Below, piece after piece: positions 57,393 through 64,000 of a DNA stretch of 64,000 bases (the stretch's first letter is position 1; the number at the start of each line of letters is the position of its first letter). Source of the DNA: Isoptericola halotolerans (GTDB lineage Bacteria; Actinomycetota; Actinomycetes; Actinomycetales; Cellulomonadaceae); NCBI RefSeq assembly GCF_013149785.1, contig NZ_JABEZU010000004.1, positions 209,930 to 273,929 on the forward strand, in the 5' to 3' direction. A program made the position numbers and the translations under genes. The notes beneath the pieces were generated by a model. That model was not told the origin of the DNA. It saw nothing but the letters and a program-made list of their open reading frames with translations, and made no database searches.

Positions 57393-60134
57393 TCAGCGAC
57401 ACCTGATGCCCTCGTACGGGTGGGTGGTCACGACGCCATCGGCCAGGACGGTCACCGATCCGGCGTCGAGCGTGGGAGCGCCCGCCGCGAAGGGCGTCTG
57501 CCAGGTCTTGCCGGGCTTCAGCACGTCGCGTGCTCTCGAGTCGCCCAGCAGGCTGACGGTCACGTCGGTGCGGGTGTCCGAGGCGTTGGTCGTCCGGACC
57601 ACGACGAACGCCTGGGCGCCGCGGCACTGCGTCGCGACGGCAACGTCCACCGGGCTGGGGTCCACAGGGCCGGCGTCCACCGGCGTGAGCGTCCAGAACC
57701 GGTCGGCGGTCTCCTCGTCGGTCGCCGTGGTCCTGTCGCCGGCGCCGAGCCCGACCGTGATGATGCCGTCCGCCCCGTTGCCCGAGGAGTCCACCACCGT
57801 CGTGCCGCCGTCGGGCTCGTCGAAGGCGTAGGCGACCACGTCACCGTCAGCGGGCTGCCCCGCAGCCAGCTCGGAGACCTCGGCGGCGGACAGGGCCCGG
57901 CTGTGGATCGCGAAGTCGTCCAGGGCGCCGTCGAAGGTCGGGTCGTTGCCGTACTGCGACCTGCCGAGCCAGTTCCGTCCGTTCGAGGCACCCAGGTCGG
58001 CCGGTGAGATCGTGATCTGGTCGTTCGTCACGACGGCCTCGCCATCGATGTACAGCGTGCCGGTGGTCCCCGAGACGGTGACCGTCACCTGCGTCCACTC
58101 GTTCAACGGCAGGTTCTGCCCCGGGTAGTCGAGCCGCTGCTCGCCTCCTGCTCCACCGGTGGTGATGACGAACCGCGGCCCGCTCCCGGCGTTCAGGGTG
58201 AGGAACATGCTCGACCCCGATCCCGAGCCGATGTCGAAGACCCGCGCCCACGTCGGCAGCGCGGACGGCTTGACCCAGGTCGAGACCGACCAGTCGCCGT
58301 CGAGCCCGTCGACGACGCCGTCCGGCAACGTGACGTAGGAGTTCGTGCCGCACATGTCGAGCGCCGTCCCGAACCGTCCCGGCTGCCGCGGACCGGCGGG
58401 CGTGCAGTTCGACGTCGGGGTCCCGTCCGTCCACTGGACCACGGCTGCACCCGGCTCGGTGCTCATCTGGTCGACGGCGGCGGTCAGGCCGGTCGCGTAG
58501 TTGGCCAGCCGGACGTTGCCCTGGCCGTCGGGGACGAGCTGCCACAGCTGGTCCCCGCTACCGTCCTCCTCCTGAAGGACGGTAGGTGCGCCGTTGCCGA
58601 TCGCCCCCGGCTGCGCGCCGAGGAGCAGTCCGCTGGCAGTGTCGATGACGGTGTACAGGCCTGAGCCGGCGTCACGGATCTCCCACGTGCTGCCCTGGCC
58701 GGCCGCGGCCTGGACGGCACCGCCGTCGCCCGAGCCGAGGGGCAGGCCGGAGTGGACGTTGTCCAGGCTGTACGTCCCCGCCAGGCTCTCGGCCTCCCCG
58801 GCCTCGGACACGACGACGTGGTAGCCGTACGCCGGGTTCATCACGACCGGGACGGTGATCGAACCGTCCTCGCCGACGGCATACGTCGTCTCCGAGACGG
58901 TGATCGGCCCCGCGGTGGGCGTGGTTCGCCCGTAGGACGGCGTGACCTCGAGCTTCACGTTGACGTCCTCACCGAGGGCGAGCTGGTCGAGACCGTTGAC
59001 CTGGATCGAGGTCGGCCCGCTGTTTCCGCCCGCGATGACCCGCACCTCGTCCTTGGCGTCGTTCACCGACGCCGCGCCGTCCAACGGGCTCTCGTTCGAC
59101 GGCGGGGTCGTGGTGACCATGTCCCCGACCATGTCGGCGTACCAGGTGTACAGCCAGTAGGCGCCGTTGGGTGCGCCGCCGCGCTCCACGAGCAGATCGC
59201 CCAGGGTTCCGGACTGGTTCCAGAAGGCGAGCTCGGCGCGGTCGATGCCGAATCGCTCGAACTTGGAGATGTACCCGACGAGCGGTCCGGGCAGTCCCAC
59301 CTCCTGCGGGGAGGCGTACTCGGCGATGTCGATCGGCAGATCGGGCAGACCCAGCTCGTCGAGCATGGCACGCACGGACTCCACGTCGCCCTTGATCTTC
59401 GACGACCGGATCAGCTCGTGCCACTCGAGCACGTCGGGGACGGTGTCCGTCTCCTTCGCGAACTCGAGGAACTGCCGCATGTCGGTGATGTTGTCGGAGA
59501 AGCTCGGCCCCTGGATCGGCACGTCGGGTCCCAGCTCCTCGCGCAAGACGTTGTAGCTGAACTCCCACAGCTCCTCGAAGGTGCCGTTCTCCTCCAGCCA
59601 GGTGTGGTCCGACTCGTTCCACGGGGCATACGCCACGATGTTCGTCGCTCCGGACGCCTCGACGTCGGCCACGACGTCTCGGATGACGTCTTCCCAGGCC
59701 TTCCGGTCGGCGGTGTTCTCCCAGCTGAACTGGTACGGCCACCCGGGGTAGTAGTCGACGATCCGAACGACGATCCCCGCGTCGTGGCGGGCGGCCGTCT
59801 CCCACACCTTGAGCGTGTCGCCGGTCGGCTGCTGCCGACCGCCAGGCGGCATCTGGACGAACGTGTTCGGCTTGATCGGGGCGATGAGGTCGTCGGACGG
59901 CACACCCTCGTCGGCGATGCCGTAGAGCGAACCCGTCGCCACGTGGGAGACCTCACGGAACGGCTCGTCGGCGTCGACGACCAGCGTGGACTCCGGGCCC
60001 GGCTCAGCGGCCGCCGTCGTCGTGCTCAGGGCGGCGCCCACGGTGCCGAGGGCTACGGCGCTCGCGGCCGTCATGGCGGTCAACGCGGTCCGCCGACGCC
60101 AGGAAGGCGCCGGTGATCTTCTCGTCAGAGACAT
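57393..60134 (-). CDS. Secreted clan GH-A glycoside hydrolase with ricin-B-like lectin, LamG and shared C-terminal module (paralog 3)
   Basis: The 913-residue protein has a signal peptide (about 1-42, ending TTTAAAEPG), then the catalytic region with YAPWNESDH (Glu174, acid/base; NES in place of NEP) and DIAEYAS (Glu272, nucleophile). About residues 440-545 resemble a ricin-type lectin (GSTWEIRDAGSGLYTVIDTA; GDQLWQLVPDGQGNVRLANY). A LamG module follows (about 575-740, with SVSTWVKPSALPTWARVFDI), and the C-terminal 80 residues (QCRGAQAFVVVRTTNASD to GIRCR) match the ends of the GH43 and GH59 proteins. It is the most divergent of the three GH-A paralogs. It follows GH127 in locus D after a regulatory gap. 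Confidence 0.77.
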   Translation of the reverse strand: MSLTRRSPAPSWRRRTALTAMTAASAVALGTVGAALSTTTAAAEPGPESTLVVDADEPFREVSHVATGSLYGIADEGVPSDDLIAPIKPNTFVQMPPGGRQQPTGDTLKVWETAARHDAGIVVRIVDYYPGWPYQFSWENTADRKAWEDVIRDVVADVEASGATNIVAYAPWNESDHTWLEENGTFEELWEFSYNVLREELGPDVPIQGPSFSDNITDMRQFLEFAKETDTVPDVLEWHELIRSSKIKGDVESVRAMLDELGLPDLPIDIAEYASPQEVGLPGPLVGYISKFERFGIDRAELAFWNQSGTLGDLLVERGGAPNGAYWLYTWYADMVGDMVTTTPPSNESPLDGAASVNDAKDEVRVIAGGNSGPTSIQVNGLDQLALGEDVNVKLEVTPSYGRTTPTAGPITVSETTYAVGEDGSITVPVVMNPAYGYHVVVSEAGEAESLAGTYSLDNVHSGLPLGSGDGGAVQAAAGQGSTWEIRDAGSGLYTVIDTASGLLLGAQPGAIGNGAPTVLQEEDGSGDQLWQLVPDGQGNVRLANYATGLTAAVDQMSTEPGAAVVQWTDGTPTSNCTPAGPRQPGRFGTALDMCGTNSYVTLPDGVVDGLDGDWSVSTWVKPSALPTWARVFDIGSGSGSSMFLTLNAGSGPRFVITTGGAGGEQRLDYPGQNLPLNEWTQVTVTVSGTTGTLYIDGEAVVTNDQITISPADLGASNGRNWLGRSQYGNDPTFDGALDDFAIHSRALSAAEVSELAAGQPADGDVVAYAFDEPDGGTTVVDSSGNGADGIITVGLGAGDRTTATDEETADRFWTLTPVDAGPVDPSPVDVAVATQCRGAQAFVVVRTTNASDTRTDVTVSLLGDSRARDVLKPGKTWQTPFAAGAPTLDAGSVTVLADGVVTTHPYEGIRCR

Positions 60135-60154
60135 CTTCGTACTCCTCGTGTGAG

Positions 60155-60182
60155 GCGGACGGCACGGCGTCGTGCCCTCCGC
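60155..60182 (-). terminator. Hairpin after the GH127 gene
   Basis: GCGGA-C-GGCAC pairs with GTGCC-C-TCCGC around GGCGTC. It is in the 186-bp gap after GH127, close to the start of the 60134 gene, and may be an attenuator in that gene's leader. Confidence 0.6.
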
Positions 60183-60262
60183 AGACGTGATCGTTCGAAT
60201 GTCGTCGATCTGCCCCCGGGCGTCCGGGGGGCCGTGCCTCCTCCCTCCTCGTCACTCGTCGT

Positions 60263-60274
60263 CGAACCGGTTCG
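60263..60274 (-). promoter_or_regulatory. Palindromic LacI-type operator candidate in locus D
   Basis: CGAACCGGTTCG is a perfect 12-bp palindrome with a central CG step, the form bound by many actinobacterial LacI-family regulators. It lies in the only sizeable gap of locus D, upstream of the 60134 gene. No clear -10/-35 pair is visible beside it. Confidence 0.5.
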
Positions 60275-60320
60275 CCCAGGGGCTGTGTCGAGTCGTCGCC
60301 AGGTCTCCTCGGATCCGTGG

Positions 60321-62315
60321 TCAGGTGGTCGGCAGGAACACGCGCATGGTCGACGGGCCGCGCTCGGCCCACCGGTGGTACGGCACGAGCGGGACGTCGA
60401 TCGCGTCCGCCGGACCGCCGTCGGCCGCCGAGCCGGACGGGCCGGAGGTGAACGGCGGCAGCCCCGTGCCGCCGTCGGGCAGCGCGAGCCTGCGCACCCG
60501 CACCAGCGCGCCGTCGTCGTGCGCTCGCGCCCCGGCCGCCGCGTCGAGGCGGACCTCCTCCAGCGCGGCGCCGGCCGGCAGGTCCACCGACTCCAGGCAC
60601 AGCACGAGCGGTCCGCGCTCCACGGCCACGGTGCCCCGCGCGGCGTCCACCCGCGGGTCCGGCCAGGTCAGGCGCGGCGAGACGGGCAGCTCGAGCACGA
60701 CGACGTCGCCGACCGCGAGCGCCGCCACCTCGGCCCAGCCGGGCTCCACGGGTCGCGGCGCCGCGTCGCCCGTGCCCGCCGAGCCGGACGACGTCGCGAG
60801 CGTCGCGCCGTCGTCGGCCGTGGCACCGGCAGCCCAGTGCGGCACCCGCAGGCGCAGCGTCACGGGCCGGTCGGGGGTCTCGAGCACGGTGACCCGCACC
60901 GTCCCCGCCGCCGGGTAGTCGGTGTCGACCCGCAGCGCGAGCTCACCGTCGGCGACGGCGACCCGCAGGTCCCCTCTCGCGTACTGGGCGAGCGTGACGA
61001 CGGACGCGCCGTCGGGGGCCTCCTCGACGAACGCGGCGTAGGTGTGCCACGACGCGAGCGTGCGTGCCACGTTCGTGGGACAGCAGGAGACGTCGAACCA
61101 CGGGGCGCGGGCCCCGCCCTCGGCACGCGGGTTCACCGCGTCGGGCTGCATCCGTGCACCCTCCTCGCGCTGCTGCAGCGGGTTGGCGTAGAAGAACGCC
61201 CGGCCGTCGGTGCGCGGCGAGGTCGCGACCACGTTGAACAGGGTGCGTTCGACGAGGTCGGCGTACCGGACGTCGTCGGTGGCCAGCAGCAGCCGCCACG
61301 ACACCATCACCGAGGCGATGCCCGCGCAGGTCTCGCAGTAGGCACGGTCCGGAGGCAGCTCGAAGTCGTCGCCGAACCCCTCGTCCTGGTGCCGCGAGCC
61401 CATGCCCCCGGTGAGGTAGGTGCGCCGCTCCACCGAGCGCGTCCACTGGCGTTCGACGGCGGCGCGCAGCTCGTCGTCCCCGGTGTCGACGGCGACGTCC
61501 ACCGCGCCGGCCGCCAGGTACAGCGCGCGGACCGCGTGCCCGCGCCACACGTCCGCCTCGCGGACCGGGACGTCGTCCTGGAAGTAGGCCGGGCTCAGCA
61601 GCGCGATCGGGGCGAGCGTGCCGTGCCCGCGCCGCTCGACGAACAGCCGGGCCTGCTCGGTGTACCGGGGCTCGCCGAGCGCCCGGCCCAGCTCCGCGAG
61701 ACCCACCTCGATCTCGGGGTGGCCGCAGATGCCGGCCCGGCCGTCCGCACCGAACTCCCGGCACACGTGGTCGGCGGCGCGGCGGGCGACCTCGACGAGC
61801 TGGTCCTCGCCGTGGGTGCGCACCCGGGCGACGGCCGCCTGCAGCAGGTGCCCGGTGCAGTACAGCTCGTGCCCGGTGGACAGGTCGGAGTACCGCGCGC
61901 CCTGCCCACCGTGGCCGTAGCAGGTGTTGAGGTAGCCGTCGTCGTCCTGGGCGGCCGCGACGCGCGTCACGACCTTCGTCCACAGGGCCTCGGTCGCGGG
62001 GTCGGCGGTCCGGCCCAGCTCCCAGGCCGCCGCCTCGAGCAGCTTGTAGACCTCGGAGTCCGAGAACTGCCAGCCGGGGCGCGGCGTGCCGGGGGTGCCG
62101 GCGGTGCCGTCAGCGACCCGGTCGAAGTTGGCGAGCCAGCCGAGCCGCTCCATCCAGTCGAGGCAGTGCGCGAGGGTCGCGCGGGCGTTCGTCTCCTGGA
62201 GCGCGCCCCAGAATCCGCCGTCCAGCCGCAGCTCGCCGATCCCGACGCCGCGCCGGCTGCCGCCGGGGGCGACCGGGCGAGCCTGCTCGCCGCTGGTGAG
62301 GAGGGTGTTCGTCAC
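60321..62315 (-). CDS. Beta-L-arabinofuranosidase, GH127
   Basis: The 664-residue (alpha/alpha)6-barrel protein (DUF1680) has no signal peptide. The Zn/nucleophile site of GH127 is complete: YCETCAG with Glu328 and Cys330, and SCCPTN with Cys411 and Cys412, matching Glu338, Cys340, Cys417 and Cys418 of Bifidobacterium HypBA1. It removes terminal beta-L-arabinofuranose, found on plant hydroxyproline-rich glycoproteins and arabino-oligosaccharides, and works inside the cell after import. The GTG at 62315 follows AAGGAC; it lies 14 bp after the permease stop. DUF1680 also includes GH142/GH146-like families, but motif spacing favours GH127. Confidence 0.9.
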   Translation of the reverse strand: MTNTLLTSGEQARPVAPGGSRRGVGIGELRLDGGFWGALQETNARATLAHCLDWMERLGWLANFDRVADGTAGTPGTPRPGWQFSDSEVYKLLEAAAWELGRTADPATEALWTKVVTRVAAAQDDDGYLNTCYGHGGQGARYSDLSTGHELYCTGHLLQAAVARVRTHGEDQLVEVARRAADHVCREFGADGRAGICGHPEIEVGLAELGRALGEPRYTEQARLFVERRGHGTLAPIALLSPAYFQDDVPVREADVWRGHAVRALYLAAGAVDVAVDTGDDELRAAVERQWTRSVERRTYLTGGMGSRHQDEGFGDDFELPPDRAYCETCAGIASVMVSWRLLLATDDVRYADLVERTLFNVVATSPRTDGRAFFYANPLQQREEGARMQPDAVNPRAEGGARAPWFDVSCCPTNVARTLASWHTYAAFVEEAPDGASVVTLAQYARGDLRVAVADGELALRVDTDYPAAGTVRVTVLETPDRPVTLRLRVPHWAAGATADDGATLATSSGSAGTGDAAPRPVEPGWAEVAALAVGDVVVLELPVSPRLTWPDPRVDAARGTVAVERGPLVLCLESVDLPAGAALEEVRLDAAAGARAHDDGALVRVRRLALPDGGTGLPPFTSGPSGSAADGGPADAIDVPLVPYHRWAERGPSTMRVFLPTT

Positions 62316-62328
62316 GAAGATGTCCTTG

Positions 62329-63147
62329 TCAGTCCTTGACGGCACCGGCGGTCACCCCCGCCGCGACGTAGCGCTGGGCGACGACGAGCAGGATGGACGC
62401 CGGGATCGAGGCGACGACGGCGGTCGCCATGATCGCGTTCCACTGCGTGGTGTTGTTGCCGATGTAGTTGTAGATGGAGAGCGTGATCGGGATGAGGTCG
62501 CCGTTGCGGTTGAGGGTCGAGGCGAAGATGAAGTCCGACCAGGCCCACAGGAACGCGAACAGCGAGACCGTGAGGATCGAGTTGCGGCTCATCGGCAGGA
62601 CGATCGCCCGGAAGGTCCGCCAGGCGCCCGCCCCGTCCACCCGGGCGGCCTGCAGCAGCTCGCGCGGGATGCCGGACATGAACGCGGTGAACAGCAGCAC
62701 GCCGAACGGCACCGCGATCGTGGAGTCCGCGATGATGAGGCCACCGACGCTGTTGAGCAGCCCGAGGCTGTTGTAGATGGCGTAGAAGCCCATGGCCATG
62801 ACGACCGCCGGGATCATCTGCGCCACCAGCAGCAGGAAGTTCAGGGTGCGTCCGCCGCGCAGGTTGAGCAGCGCCAGCGCATAGCCGGCTGGTGCGGCGA
62901 TGACGACGGTCAGCACCACGCAGCCCAGCCCGATCAGCAGGCTGGTCCCCAGGGCGGGCAGCTGCTGGGCGAAGACTGCCTCGTACCCCTCGAACGTGGG
63001 GTTCCAGGGGAACCAGTGCGGCGGGGAGGAGCGCAGGTCACGCGTCTCGGTGAACGAGACGTTCACCATCCAGTAGACGGGGAACAGCATCACGAGGGTG
63101 AAGAAGACGCCGAGTGCCGTCTTCCACCAGGCGCGCTGGGTGGTCAT
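62329..63147 (-). CDS. Sugar ABC transporter permease, MalG/AraQ type (locus D)
   Basis: The 272-residue protein has six predicted helices. Its EAA loop equivalent reads QAARVDGAGAWRTFRAIVLPMS (about residues 168-189) and the C-terminus QRYVAAGVTAGAVKD is typical of CUT1 second permeases. The ATG overlaps the stop of the first permease (ATGA). It precedes GH127 directly, so it should import arabinose-containing oligosaccharides. No ATPase gene is seen. Confidence 0.92.
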   Translation of the reverse strand: MTTQRAWWKTALGVFFTLVMLFPVYWMVNVSFTETRDLRSSPPHWFPWNPTFEGYEAVFAQQLPALGTSLLIGLGCVVLTVVIAAPAGYALALLNLRGGRTLNFLLLVAQMIPAVVMAMGFYAIYNSLGLLNSVGGLIIADSTIAVPFGVLLFTAFMSGIPRELLQAARVDGAGAWRTFRAIVLPMSRNSILTVSLFAFLWAWSDFIFASTLNRNGDLIPITLSIYNYIGNNTTQWNAIMATAVVASIPASILLVVAQRYVAAGVTAGAVKD

Positions 63148-64000
63148 GAGGCCTCCTGTCGGCGCTGGAGCTGCAGGTGCAGGAACCCGAAGACGAGCGC
63201 GATGACGATGAGCAGGTTGCCGACCGCGGCCGCGGGCGAGAAGGACGGCATCCCCGTACCGAACGCCTCCCGGTAGGACCAGATGGCGAGCGTCGTCGAG
63301 GCGTCGCCGGGCCCACCGGTGGTCATCACCCAGATGACGTCGACGACCTTGAGCGTGTAGATCAGCCCGAGCAGGATGGTGATGGCCGAGACGGGCCGCA
63401 GCAGCGGGAAGGTGATGCTCCAGAACTGTCGCCAGGGGCCCGCGCCGTCCAGCGAGGACGCCTCGTAGACCTCGCCGGGGATGTTCTGCAGCCCCGAGTA
63501 GAGGATGACGAGGTTGAACGGGATACCGAGCCAGATGTTGGCGATGGTCACCGACAGCAGAGCGGTGTCCGGCGAGGTGAGCCAGTTGATCTGCTCGCCG
63601 CCGAACGCCTGGATCACCGAGTTCACGATGCCGTTGTCGCTGTTGAGCATCCACGCCCAGGTGGAGGCCGAGACGATGAGCGGCAGCAGCCACGGCACGA
63701 GGAACAGGGCACGCAGCACGTTCGACAGCCGGAAGCTCGACCGGAAGAAGACGGCCAGCGCGAGGCCGATCGCGAACTGGAAGACGATCGAGCCGATGGT
63801 GAACAGGGCGGTGTTGACCAGCGCCGTCGTGAACGTCGAGGAGCTGAAGACCTCGGCGTAGTTCTCGAGCCCGACGAACTCGGCGTCCCCCTGGACGAAG
63901 GCGCGGATCGTGTAGTCGTGCAGCGACAGGTCGATGTTGCGCCACAGCGGGTAGGCGTAGAACACCACGAGGTAGGTCAGGAGCGGTGCGGCGAAGCCCA
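63144..64000 (-). CDS. Sugar ABC transporter permease, MalF/UgpA type (locus D), start outside window
   Basis: The frame continues through the window edge (GFAAPLLTYLVVFYAYPLWRN), so the N-terminus is missing. The visible 285 residues hold at least five helices and the EAA loop EASSLDGAGPWRQFWSITFPLL. It is the partner of the next permease, which it overlaps by 4 nt. The binding protein and any regulator of locus D should lie beyond the window. Confidence 0.92.
   Translation of the reverse strand, partial: GFAAPLLTYLVVFYAYPLWRNIDLSLHDYTIRAFVQGDAEFVGLENYAEVFSSSTFTTALVNTALFTIGSIVFQFAIGLALAVFFRSSFRLSNVLRALFLVPWLLPLIVSASTWAWMLNSDNGIVNSVIQAFGGEQINWLTSPDTALLSVTIANIWLGIPFNLVILYSGLQNIPGEVYEASSLDGAGPWRQFWSITFPLLRPVSAITILLGLIYTLKVVDVIWVMTTGGPGDASTTLAIWSYREAFGTGMPSFSPAAAVGNLLIVIALVFGFLHLQLQRRQEAS

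Noticed and set aside
1-64000. tRNA, rRNA, riboswitch or prophage features
   Set aside because: I saw no cloverleaf, rRNA-like stretch, known riboswitch core, integrase or structural phage gene; covariance-model searches would be needed to exclude small RNAs.

Overview
The window is high-GC (roughly 70%+) DNA with dense coding on both strands. It looks like the chromosome of a glycan-degrading actinobacterium in Micrococcales, most like Promicromonosporaceae or Cellulomonadaceae (Cellulosimicrobium, Isoptericola, Cellulomonas type). The grounds are base composition, frequent GTG starts, an HspR-type HAIR operator, a siderophore-interacting protein, LacI-family control and many large secreted modular glycosidases. 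This placement is inference; no rRNA or marker gene is present.

Layout. 1-2.0 kb: a fused 5-oxoprolinase subunit gene (cut by the window edge) and a lipoprotein. 2.1-11.8 kb: sugar locus A on the minus strand, with a LacI repressor, GH36 alpha-galactosidase, two ABC permeases, a binding lipoprotein and a secreted clan GH-A enzyme. 11.9-28.4 kb: housekeeping and accessory genes, including two M20 amidohydrolases, Hsp20, a methyltransferase with a His-rich insert, a VapBC pair, a siderophore-interacting protein, an epoxide hydrolase with a divergent WYL regulator, an EamA exporter with a divergent TetR, the HrpA helicase and PspC. 28.4-40.8 kb: locus B, intracellular breakdown of an unsaturated-uronate glycan. 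It holds KduI, KduD, GH88, a YesL-like protein, two permeases, a binding lipoprotein and a DUF2264 protein, and divergently a heparinase II/III-like lyase and a DeoR/LacI hybrid regulator. 40.8-41.4 kb: an AT-richer gap with one possible small membrane ORF. 41.4-49.7 kb: locus C on the minus strand, with a DUF916-like membrane protein, a GH43 exo-galactanase-like enzyme, a GH59-like enzyme and a WxL-like surface protein. 49.7-53.3 kb: a short-chain dehydrogenase with divergent TetR, a macrodomain protein and an orphan ketoacyl synthase. 53.3-64 kb: locus D on the minus strand, with two permeases, a GH127 beta-L-arabinofuranosidase and two large clan GH-A enzymes carrying different carbohydrate-binding modules.

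How it fits together. GH36, GH43 (beta-1,3-galactanase type), GH59, GH127, three related secreted clan GH-A enzymes and an unsaturated-uronate pathway point, by inference, to plant arabinogalactan proteins or gum-arabic-like exudates, which carry galactose, arabinose and terminal glucuronate. Secreted enzymes would trim the polymer, and three ABC importers would take up the fragments. None of the three has its own ATPase here, so a shared one is expected elsewhere. GH36, the lyase, the DUF2264 protein, GH88 and KduI/KduD would act inside the cell.

The DNA is also unusually rich in long palindromes. Two are in-frame insertions inside hrpA, one sits at the domain hinge of the oxoprolinase fusion, and two intergenic hairpins share a sequence family and differ by a pair-preserving change. 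An 89-bp tandem repeat in locus B carries a ribosome-binding site and start codon, producing a chain of overlapping mini-ORFs.
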